From positions 32,650,656 to 32,714,655 of the forward strand of contig OW388291.1 in assembly GCA_936450465.1 (NCBI GenBank): DNA of 64,000 nt. Reading direction: 5' to 3'. Origin of the DNA: Gibbula magus. Lineage: Eukaryota > Mollusca > Gastropoda > Trochida > Trochidae. Below are positions 15,001 through 27,000 of this stretch, in pieces. The notes under the pieces are model-generated. The model searched no databases. It was not told where the DNA came from and saw nothing but the letters and a program-made list of their open reading frames with translations. The position numbers and the translations under genes were made by a program. Every line of letters starts with the position of its first letter. Positions within the stretch are counted from its first letter, which is position 1.

Positions 15001-18000
15001 TTCAATCACAATGATTTGAAATATATGTCTACTTTAGATAACAATCTACATTGTGGACATGTTTGTCAAATTGATGTAATCAATGTGAAATGAGAACTAT
15101 TGAATAGCCTATGAACTGAAAATTGTGACAAGGCATAAAGGACTAAATTGAAGAGGAGTTAAGAATTCTTTTACATGAAATATGTGAACTGCATATGACT
15201 GGTGATGAAATGATAAGATAAGATTATTTTCATCTTCTTCTCCAGAACGAAAAGACCTAGAAGGTTGTCATGTTGTGTAAAGAGTCTTTAGCCAATGGAG
15301 ATTCTAAATTGTAGATTTGGTGACCCAGTGGCCCCAAATAAGAGCCCCGCAGGCCATTACCTAAAATCCTGTTTTCATCCAGAACAAACTAGAAGGAATA
15401 TTTTGTTCAGAATGTTTAGATGTTTGGATGACAAGGCTTAGAACCGAGATTGTTTAGCCAAGGTGATTCAAAATTGTACTATGTACCATGAGATTCATCA
15501 CATTGCCTGTTCTCTTTAAGCCTTATACAGTTAGATCAGTGCTGCCAGTGTTTAGTGCAAGCAAGAGTCTATTACATAATTTGGCGGTAAAACACAAAAA
15601 ACACAGCTGGCTTGTAACCAGAGCCAAGGGGTCAGAATATTGCATAATCTCCTGTGTGTTGACCTTGCTGATTGCTCTCTCTCAATTTCAAGACTAAGAT
15701 TTGTCAGGGTTAGGGATTGTGCATTATATTGAGACAACATATTTCTGTCTTCATCATCAAACAAAATAAACTCTGATGAGCTACAGAGCCCATGGCTCTA
15801 TTTTTTATTTCTCGTTATTAATGCAGTATTGAACTTAGTGCTTAGCATAAGTGAAAAATAAGGGTAATATGACTAGGTTGGATTTAAAGTTGGAGCGGGG
15901 GACATCACAGTGCATCACATGCACATATTTCTAGTTCAGTTTTTGTTTACTATAATTTTCAAGCAGATCTATATAATAAAAATTTAGAGGGCAGTTGTTT
16001 CTTTCCGTTTGTTTTGAAGAGAAAGTGCTACATAAAATGTACTCATTTACATACTGGATGATAATAGACTTTATGAAAAATTAAATAACTGACTGTTCTA
16101 TATACGATTTTATAATGGCGATAATGTTGTAGTCTAGTCATGTGTAATTGTTTGTTAAGGTACGTTGCTAAATTAGTGCCTTTGGATTGAGTTTGACTGT
16201 TGTGTGTTACAGTGGCCACTTCAAGATTTACTCGGGACAAGAAGTGCGGGTAATCGAGATGGACAATGGCTACTACCGTGTGTCCATTTCAACTTGCTCA
16301 GGGTTCATGCAGGTTAGAATTTGACAGTTAACGTTATTACAGAATGATAAACTCTACCTGGAGTTGATCAAATGTTCAGGGCTGCTGATAATGACCTGTG
16401 AACTCCACAATTTGGAGAAAAATAAAGACTGGATTTCCAGCTCTTTTAGGGCTCAGATAGTTGTAAGTAGCATATATTAAAGGGAGGGGTCTGTCGCCAT
16501 CTTGGATTTGTGGTAGTACGTGAAATGAAAACACACTATATTGTACCTAATTTTACAACTTCATAATAATAAAAGACATACACTGATAGAGTATTCACAT
16601 TGTAACACATAACAAATCTTAAAACTAATAAACAATATGCTGTTATGCTGTAGCAAACTTTCCCCATTCGCATTGCCAATTCTCATTGTTTTTATTTTGC
16701 AACAAATGTGCGCTTGTGTTTATCAAGTTGTGAAATATAAGTCATCAAAATATTACCTTCATTAGTATCTTTCAATTTGACTGTGTTTTAAACATATATT
16801 TATAACATATGTGGAAACAGGAATATCTTATCGAATTATGTTGCCACAAACCTCCTTCTAAGGTGAGATGGGACAATGAAACGAACTATTTTAGAATTTG
16901 CTGATTTGTTCTTAATTTCAAGTTTATCATGTCTTTTGTCAAAAAATATAAGAAAAGTGGGGGGTCACTGAATGATTTAAAGAGTTATCGGTATCCATGG
17001 TAACACCCCTGTCAGCAAATTAAGCTATTTTTGACCGATTTCACCTACTTGAATAAAGTGCGCTTGTTCGAATTCTTTCAGATTAAATTTTTTCACAAAG
17101 GCTGATACATAGCAAGTTTATATTTTCAAAATACATTTTTCGCATTTTCAACAGGATTTTTCAGTGATACACATATTTAGATAAATGTTAAAACTGTAAT
17201 ATGATGTGCACAGTTGAATAAACAAACGAATTTAGAAATAATAAAAGGGGGTCACCGAACGTTTTTCATCACGGACACACTTCGTCTCGCATTTCGTCCA
17301 ACGTACGCATCTCGCCAAGGGGTCTAACATTTTTCTCTATGAGCCTCCCGGATAATTCCGGGACCCGCAAGTTAAGGGTTAAAAGTCATTTTTTAAATTA
17401 CCCTCATAAACGTAAAAACCTGATGTCACCGCAGTTTTGATCAATTCAAGTGTGGAAGAACAACTATCAGTAAATTATACAAAGCGATTTATATTAATCA
17501 CTTACTGGAGATATCTATGTATTTGAAATAACACACATAATAACATATTTACCGCAAATATAGATGAGGGTAATGACATGTGGCATGTCGTAAAATGCCC
17601 ATTAGAAATACGTTGCGGTAAATGTAAGTGCTTTCCGTTAGTTTATTAATAAATGTAAGCTTTGAAAGATTTAATGCATATATTTTGAGACTTATTCACA
17701 GTATTAAATCGTTGTCACAAAATGTTACCATAAGTGCGTTCGGTTTCTTTGTCCCATCTTTCCTTAACATTGGCTGACAAAGATCTTAGCACTCAGCTCT
17801 TCAGTCCTGAAACAGTGTGATTTGTATAGATGAAGGAGAACAAAATGAACAGGCTTCACGATCCTATCAAGTTCCTTCCGCAGGGCAGAAGTTGTGCCAA
17901 TGTCCATCACTGGCTAATTAAGTCTGGTTGCATTTTCTTTACTTTCCTGTGCTAGTGTAGTGTTGCACTGCACCTGAACTTGTGCTACTCCAGCACAGGA

Positions 18001-21000
18001 AATTTCAGGAAATGCAGCTAGGTTTAAATTAGCCAGTGATGGAAACTAGCACTAGTTATGCCTTGTGGGGGAAGTTTTGTTCCTCCAAGAATGATAAAAC
18101 TGATATTTTTTAAGACTACATCTTTATAGTTGTTTTTATTATAAAACTTCTATACTGATACACTGAGGTTGAGGTTGATGATACAGTAATACAAGTTTAA
18201 TGTGAAAAAAATGAAGACATCTTGCTTTCTTTAAATGTTAACAACCATGATAAAGTTAACAAATATCCAGCGAAAAAACCTTAATATTCTTTGACCAAGA
18301 TGGTGACTCCATCAAATAATATCAAAATTAACTTTGTAAAAAATTGGTAACAAAATCCATTGTAAATATTTCCAACCTATGAACAAAGGGAGATAAAAAG
18401 GATTTTATGAATGCTTCAATAACATATATGCTGCCTTGCCATCTTTCACTATTAGGCCAGGACCATTAGTCAAAAGATATGGACAACCCGGAAAAAAATA
18501 GTAGAAAGCTGATTTTTTCTGAAGACCTTAAAAATATTGTCCTTATATCAATGGCACAAAGTTCTGCAAATTCTAGCTGGTGGCTTTTTCAAAATGGCCG
18601 CCATTTCCAAGATGGCCTCCGGCGTTTCGGTAAATTGTTAAATTATTTTTATTTTTAAGTTTATCATGTCATGTTATATATCAAATGAAAGCCCTCTTCA
18701 AATGGAATCCAAAATTATTGTATCCATTATTGGGTTTTGAAAATTGCACGCTCAACAGGAGTTGACTCAGTGGTTCAAGAGGAACATACTTGAAGTATGT
18801 GTTCAAAATCTGCTGCCGATGCGAGTAGGACAGCCAAACTCTGGACTGCATATGTTAAGCAAGTATCAATTCTACCTTAAATCCGAGCTGAACGCACAAG
18901 ACATTGGAATTTGCATCTTGATGCAATCACAGAAATGATCCCACTGTTTCATGCTGCAGGTCATCTTGTTCATGCAAAGTCTGCTCGCCTCTATGTTGAC
19001 CAGATGGTCTTCTGACCAATCCTACAAGTACAGACACATTCTTGAGTGGGAATGTAGGGATAAAACAAAATTTAGAAGAATCTAATGAGATTGTTGAAAG
19101 TATCTGGAGATATGACACATGGCCATGGCACCAAGGATAGCACTTTTTATCCCACCGGTATGTAATAGTGTGGGATATAGTCGTCGCCTTGTCCGTCTGT
19201 CCGTCCGTAATCATTTCGTTTCCAGAGCAGAACTCGAAAACGGTTCATGATATATTGTAGAAACTTTCCATGTGTATTACCCACCAACTGAAGTGGTGCC
19301 TTTTGATATTTTGAGATTTCTGAATATTTTATTATTTTTCGTTTCCATAGAAACGTGTTGGATTTGGACTTTGTTCAGAGATAAGTTCGTTTCCGGAGCA
19401 CAGTTCCAAAACTATTCATCATATCTTCCTGAAACTTTGCATGTGTATTACCCACTGACTGAAGTGGTGCATTTTGATATTTTCAAATTTCTGAAAAAAA
19501 TTTTTTTTCGTTTCCAAACACGTTGGATTTGGACTTTGTTCAGGGATAGGTCTGCTTCTGTTGTAGAACTCCAAAACCCTTCATCATGCCTCAAACTCAC
19601 CATGTGTATTACCCCCTAACTGAAGTAATTTATATACAATTATCTGTCAAAGATGTGTTTTATAAATTATGTGGGACCGGTGGGATATGTCATCTTCTGA
19701 TGACTCTTGTCTTAAAATGAGTCCATTCCATGCCACGCTGCATTCAAATATGTGATGCTCTGAAAAAGTTCAAAGATGTACATACACACACACACACACT
19801 TGCGCTTGAGTAGCATGTCTAGAGGTGCGAGAAACTATGAAACACATATTCTTCAACCGACTGAACATGCAGGAAGTTATTGCTAGAAAATCGGCAAATA
19901 CAGATCCAGCAATTTCAGTTGGAAGCAAAGCAGCATCAGCTATAACTGATCAAATATGTGTAAACGTAGCCAAACCACAGTGAGTGGGGTTGAATTGGAA
20001 GTAAATTAAACCATGCTATTCATGAGAGTCACATGTGTGATTCAAGTTAAGTCCAGAAATGAAATCATATCTCCTCCACGAGTTTGCAAAACCACCACCC
20101 TCGTATTTAAACAATTTCATATCACTGTGATTTCTGACGATGAACTCCCGGGAGATGCACTCTTTGTCTATGATGGTGGTCACCTTCTCCGTTGTCTTTC
20201 CTGACCTGTTGATGTTACATATGGTCAGATCTGTGACCGTTATATATTGCACATAATCATTATGTGGTTCAGAACCCAAATAGTGTTTGATGGATATAAT
20301 AATATCCCATGTGCAAACAGTTTTTTTTTTAGAGCATGAACATCTTATGTTTGCACATGCAGCGTCTGGGTGTCTCAACTCTCTATAATCAAGGAAAGAA
20401 GAAAGCTCTAGCCCTCCTGTTGGACAATGCTCAAAACTGGGATTCTTTGGATATGTTCGATCAGCATGGAAGTTCTCAGGATGACATAACTTGTGTTTGA
20501 GAAATATTCCTCTTGCAACTCTGTCTCTGGACAACCATCGATGCAAAAAGTATTTCAAATCAGTCCATAGAGCTAGATTATCACCCACTTTCAAATTGGA
20601 ATCACTCCCTCCAACATCTTCAGAGCATACCTCACATAGACAGAATTTTAGCAAAAGCGATGAAGTTGTAAAAGTTATGAAGATTTTTTTTTCTTTTGGA
20701 TGCAAGACACGCATTTTGGTAACTAATGAACTTGTTTTAAAGCTAGGTTCAAGCCTGTGTAGTGGATGTCATGGAAACTCCTACAGTCTTTGATTTAAGT
20801 GACTTACTGTGAATACATGATATATGTATTTGACAACGATTATAGTCATTATGACACTACATTTCCATTCTACAATAACGACTTGCACATTTCTGAAAAG
20901 GATTATAGCCTTTCTTTTGATACACTACATGCCATGATTGGCACAAATGTATTATACAAGTCGATGATAAAGGAAATATCCGTCCAAAACAGCCGCCATT

Positions 21001-24000
21001 GGGAAAATGCCACCAGCTGGAATATGCAACTCAACTTTATAACTGAAACCTCCAAAGGCACGAATGTATTTCTAAATGTTTTAATCATCAATACACGTAA
21101 TATGATTTTAATGTACCATCATTTATCATGATAAGCATGGTTTGGGTTTAGAAATTATGTTTTAAAATAGTAAACCGAAAAAAGGTATTGAAGACATGTT
21201 CAAAACCCAAATATGGATAAACTAATCACCACATGTGGAAAAACACTTGAAATGCACTTGAAGAGGGCTTTCATTTGATATATGACATGACATGATAAAC
21301 TTAAAAATAAAAATAATTCATTAATTTACCAAAACGCCGGCGGCCATCTTGGAAATGGCGGCCATTTTGAAAAAGCCACCAGCTAGAATTTGCAGAACTT
21401 TGTGCCATTGATATGAGGACAATATTTTTAAGGTATTCAGAGAAAATCAGCTTTCTACTATTTTTTTCCACCTCATGTCTAATGGTCCTGGCCTAGGCCA
21501 GGACCATTAGTCAAAAGATATGGACAACCCGGAAAAAAATAGTAGAAAGCTGATTTTTTCTGAAGACCTTAAAAATATTGTCCTTATATCAATGGCACAA
21601 AGTTCTGCAAATTCTAGCTGGTGGCTTTTTCAAAATGGCCGCCATTTCCAAGATGGCCGCCGGCGTTTCGGTAAATTGTTAAATTATTTTTATTTTTAAG
21701 TTTATCATGTCATGTTATATATCAAATGAAAGCCCTCTTCAAATGGAATCCAAAATTATTGTATCCATTATTGGGTTTTGAAAATTGCACGCTCAACAGG
21801 AGTTGACTCAGTGGTTCAAGAGGAACATACTTGAAGTATGTGTTCAAAATCTGCTGCCGATGCGAGTAGGACAGGCAAACTCTGGACTGCATATGTTAAG
21901 CAAGTATCAATTCTACCTTAAATCCGAGCTGAACGCACAAGACATTGGAATTTGCATCTTGATGCAATCACAGAAATGATCCCACTGTTTCATGCTGCAG
22001 GTCATCTTGTTCATGCAAAGTCTGCTCGACTCTATGTTGACCAGATGGTCTTCTGACCAATCCTACAAGTACAGACACATTCTTGAGTGGGAATGTAGGG
22101 ATAAAACAAAATTTAGAAGAATCTAATGAGATTGTTGAAAGTATCTGGAGATATGACACATGGCCATGGCACCAAGGATAGCACTTTTTATCCCACCGGT
22201 ATGTAATAGTGTGGGATATAGTCGTCGCCTTGTCCGTCTGTCCGTCCGTAATCATTTCGTTTCCAGAGCAGAACTCGAAAACGGTTCATGATATATTGTA
22301 GAAACTTTCCATGTGTATTACCCACCAACTGAAGTGGTGCCTTTTGATATTTTGAGATTTCTGAATATTTTATTATTTTTCGTTTCCATAGAAACGTGTT
22401 GGATTTGGACTTTGTTCAGAGATAAGTTCGTTTCCGGAGCACAGTTCCAAAACTATTCATCATATCTTCCTGAAACTTTGCATGTGTATTACCCACTGAC
22501 TGAAGTGGTGCATTTTGATATTTTCAAATTTCTGAAAAAAAATAATTTTCGTTTCCAAACACGTTGGATTTGGACTTTGTTCAGGGATAGGTCTGCTTCT
22601 GTTGTAGAACTCCAAAACCCTTCATCATGCCTCAAACTCACCATGTGTATTACCCCCTAACTGAAGTAATTTATATACAATTATCTGTCAAAGATGTGTT
22701 TTATAAATTATGTGGGACCGGTGGGATATGTCATCTTCTGATGACTCTTGTCTTAAAATGAGTCCATTCCATGCCACGCTGCATTCAAATATGTGATGCT
22801 CTGAAAAAGTTCAAAGATGTACATACACACACACACACACTTGCGCTTGAGTAGCATGTCTAGAGGTGCGAGAAACTATGAAACACATATTCTTCAACCG
22901 ACTGAACATGCAGGAAGTTATTGCTAGAAAATCGGCAAATACAGATCCAGCAATTTCAGTTGGAAGCAAAGCAGCATCAGCTATAACTGATCAAATATGT
23001 GTAAACGTAGCCAAACCACAGTGAGTGGGGTTGAATTGGAAGTAAATTAAACCATGCTATTCATGAGAGTCACATGTGTGATTCAAGTTAAGTCCAGAAA
23101 TGAAATCATATCTCCTCCACGAGTTTGCAAAACCACCACCCTCGTATTTAAACAATTTCATATCACTGTGATTTCTGACGATGAACTCCCGGGAGATGCA
23201 CTCTTTGTCTATGATGGTGGTCACCTTCTCCGTTGTCTTTCCTGACCTGTTGATGTTACATATGGTCAGATCTGTGACCGTTATATATTGCACATAATCA
23301 TTATGTGGTTCAGAACCCAAATAGTGTTTGATGGATATAATAATATCCCATGTGCAAACAGTTTTTTTTTTAGAGCATGAACATCTTATGTTTGCACATG
23401 CAGCGTCTGGGTGTCTCAACTCTCTATAATCAAGGAAAGAAGAAAGCTCTAGCCCTCCTGTTGGACAATGCTCAAAACTGGGATTCTTTGGATATGTTCG
23501 ATCAGCATGGAAGTTCTCAGGATGACATAACTTGTGTTTGAGAAATATTCCTCTTGCAACTCTGTCTCTGGACAACCATCGATGCAAAAAGTATTTCAAA
23601 TCAGTCCATAGAGCTAGATTATCACCCACTTTCAAATTGGAATCACTCCCTCCAACATCTTCAGAGCATACCTCACATAGACAGAATTTTAGCAAAAGCG
23701 ATGAAGTTGTAAAAGTTATGAAGATTTTTTTTTCTTTTGGATGCAAGACACGCATTTTGGTAACTAATGAACTTGTTTTAAAGCTAGGTTCAAGCCTGTG
23801 TAGTGGATGTCATGGAAACTCCTACAGTCTTTGATTTAAGTGACTTACTGTGAATACATGATATATGTATTTGACAACGATTATAGTCATTATGACACTA
23901 CATTTCCATTCTACAATAACGACTTGCACATTTCTGAAAAGGATTATAGCCTTTCTTTTGATACACTACATGCCATGATTGGCACAAATGTATTATACAA

Positions 24001-27000
24001 GTCGATGATAAAGGAAATATCCGTCCAAAACAGCCGCCATTGGGAAAATGCCACCAGCTGGAATATGCAACTCAACTTTATAACTGAAACCTCCAAAGGC
24101 ACGAATGTATTTCTAAATGTTTTAATCATCAATACACGTAATATGATTTTAATGTACCATCATTTATCATGATAAGCATGGTTTGGGTTTAGAAATTATG
24201 TTTTAAAATAGTAAACCGAAAAAAGGTATTGAAGACATGTTCAAAACCCAAATATGGATAAACTAATCACCACATGTGGAAAAACACTTGAAATGCACTT
24301 GAAGAGGGCTTTCATTTGATATATGACATGACATGATAAACTTAAAAATAAAAATAATTCATTAATTTACCAAAACGCCGGCGGCCATCTTGGAAATGGC
24401 GGCCATTTTGAAAAAGCCACCAGCTAGAATTTGCAGAACTTTGTGCCATTGATATGAGGACAATATTTTTAAGGTATTCAGAGAAAATCAGCTTTCTACT
24501 ATTTTTTTCCACCTCATGTCTAATGGTCCTGGCCTATATAGTCTACTGCAGATTTTAGTTACTCATGCCATATTTCCAAATGACCTTTGTTATAATAACA
24601 ATTCATTCATGGTTTTGAATAGAAGACCAGTGACTGTGAAATCTTTCATGACAATTTATCACCCTTTCTCTAATCAGTCATAAAACCTACAAATAATTTT
24701 TAAACATGATTGATATTTATATAGATATGTGCGAATATGTAACAGAGGTGATTATAGGGTTACAACTACGGAAGAGAAATGTATGTTAAAGATTATTATA
24801 TTCCGTGCTATGTAATGTTGCAGCATTTGCATCGTAAGGTCGATGACCTTATGCACGAAGTCAAGGTGAAATTCATGACCTATGACACAGGGTCAATGTT
24901 CAAGGACAAAAGTGGGGCCTACACGTTTCAGCCAAATGGACCAGCAACGGTATGTTAAAAATTTAATCTCTGTTCCAAAATTCAAAGTGTTAATTGATTT
25001 ATTGTTATTGTCTTAAGGCAAAGATATGGTTTCTTTCATGAAATAGTTAGAATATTTAGAACATTATCATTATGAACAGATGGAATGAAAGAATTGATTA
25101 ATCCTTATGAAAGTTGTAAGTCATGTTTGGTCACCTCAATGAATCACACTCAGGGCCTTGATTTACAAAGGGTAATTAACTAAGGCATAACTGGAACCAG
25201 TCTCCATCACTGGCTAATTCAAGCTTTGCTGCTTTTCCTGAACTTTTCTGTGCTGCGGATTGTTGCATATGAACAGCATAGTGGGCTCTGCTTAGCTAGC
25301 ACAGAAAATTTAAGGAAATGAAGCAAAACGTAGATTAGCCAGTGATGGAGACGTGATGGATGCTTTGATGAGGGAAGTTGGTTTGCCTAGGAACGTTGCA
25401 TAGCCTAGGAAATGTTCTGGGTTTGAAGAGAAAATAATAGGTAGAATAGTGGAATATTTAGATGATATTGGACATTGCTCATTGAATACCATGTCTATGT
25501 GATAATATAAGTATATATTTTTTCAAGTTCAGTGAGAAATATCAAATGTTCTATTTATTAGATTTAACAAATTTTGAGAAGTTTATAAATTACATGAATT
25601 TTATGAAGCATCTAATGATGTCATTCTTTTGTTACGATGATGTCATATGAATGAAAGTGTTATTTCACTCAGTGAATATACGGATATTATTTTCACAAAT
25701 AAATGCTGTATTTCACGACTTAAAATATAATAAAACTGCAATAGTAGATAATTGTTAAAGTGTCTACTGTCTACAGGAGCTGGATGTAGAGTTCCCGGAG
25801 ATGATTCTGGTGGAAGGTCCTCTCATGTCTGCTGTGCACACATCCATCAATGGAGTCACACACTCTGTCACTCTCTACAAGATAGAAGGTGGGTGTATCT
25901 CTTGCTAGAACGGCATTTAGGCTCTTAAAAAAGTATATATAAAAAACTAGTATCTGAACTTCCCTTCGCAAGACATAACTCATGTCTGTCTCATTTCTAA
26001 TTTCTTATTCCTTCATCAGGGGGAATGATTCCACCTCATGAAGGATTAAGCATAATACGCTTGAGAAACGGTGTGTATGTTCACAATAAAGAAATTATTA
26101 TCTTGATTTTCTTAAACATTATTAGCAAAACAAAAAAACACCTGTCACAATATATGACAGAAAAAATGAGGTGGAATCATTCCCCCTGATGAAGGAATAA
26201 GAAATTACCCGGATGTTCTGCGGCTGAGACACTTGATTTTGGACGACTGAACAAGTCTGAGGTACCGCCTGTCATCCAAATGAGCCAGTTTCATTGTGGT
26301 TGGCTTGTGTTTCACCCGATACAGTTGATTCCTCCAGTAAGCCAGCCGGCCGGTCATGTGTGAGTGCACTGGCTTTAGAACAAATCAAGTAAAGCCTTTA
26401 CTACTGAGACTAACTTTTCATGCAGGTGGCGCTGTGAGTGGTTGTGGTTGGCTTCTGTGTTTCGCTCGATGCAGTGCACTGGCTATCAGTCGGTTTAGAA
26501 CAAAACAAGTGTACACTTTACTACTGCAATAACTTTTCGTGCAGGTGGCGCTGTGAGTGGTGTACACATAGAGAACAATGTGCACATGAACAGTCGAGAA
26601 TGGGACAACAAGGAGCTTGTGATGAGACTCGACTCAACCGTCTACAACCTGGACCACTCCCTCTGTGTCGACCTCAACGGGTTCCAGGTGGGACATCCTC
26701 CTTACATTATGAGATTCTCTTTATATCTAAACATCATTTTCACCATCACCAGAGCACTCATAATGTCTTCCAAGTGACTATGTCAAGATGCTAGTTTCAC
26801 CAAACTTATCACAAAGGTTAACCTTGACCCTTACATGTGCCTTCCATGGCTTCGACCTACATTAGCATTTAATTTTTGCGGTTTCAATGGAAACATGACA
26901 TGAACATTGCCTGTATGAGGAAGTCATTTTCAGACACTACTTGATACATGTAATAACTATGATTTTTAGATCTGCCTATTGCATGTATCAAATTATCTTA

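Larger units (their letters stand above)
10111..15934 (+). mobile_element. Helentron-like element, CCCCGAAA family, split by a nested element
   Basis: The head is ATGTCCCCGAAA with the palindrome GTCCCCGAAA/TTTCGGGAGAC, then CCGTCCGTTATTCC. About four core repeats of roughly 170-190 bp follow (for example GAACTTAGTGCAAATTGGGG, ACGAAACTTGGTATGTGGTT). The core breaks off at about 11013 where another element enters, and resumes after 15805 with TTGAACTTAGTGC. The tail is CGGGGGACAT, inverse to the head, then the perfect hairpin GTGCAT-CAC-ATGCAC at 15910-15924 and CTAG at 15931-15934. Inverse head and tail plus a 3' hairpin and CTAG are the layout of rolling-circle (Helitron/Helentron) derivatives. 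It lies in the intron before MAN2A exon k. Confidence 0.75.
18455..21493. mobile_element. TIR DNA transposon, tandem copy 1 (3039 bp)
   Basis: The ends are GGCCAGGACCATTAG and CTAATGGTCCTGGCC. The inverted repeats extend about 240 bp (18455-18701 and 21258-21493) with small mismatches, and include AATGGCCGCCATTTCCAAGA. TA flanks it on both sides. It carries a decayed gene (separate entry) and a nested Helentron-like element. Target preference could be TA, or, if TA belongs to the terminus, a 3-bp TAT duplication around the pair. The superfamily is unassigned; Academ and Tc1/mariner were considered. Confidence 0.9.
21496..24534. mobile_element. TIR DNA transposon, tandem copy 2 (3039 bp)
   Basis: Same length and orientation as copy 1, offset by exactly 3041 bp. 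I noticed only a handful of differences, for example GCCGCCGG for GCCTCCGG in the left TIR, one base near 21873, one near 22029 and the A/T run near 22540. The right flank TA is at 24535-24536. The near identity means the tandem pair formed recently, or is kept alike by conversion. Confidence 0.9.

Noticed and set aside
19780..19801. CA dinucleotide run (copy near 22822)
   Set aside because: Ordinary microsatellite inside the decayed element gene.
20016..20714. 232-codon minus-strand ORF (also at 23057-23755)
   Set aside because: The + strand carries the recognisable orphan-family motifs across the same bases ([15 protein letters not shown]), so this is an antisense shadow.
26438..26794. 118-codon ORF overlapping MAN2A exon n
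   Set aside because: It reads a different frame from the exon and covers intron sequence; no family motif.
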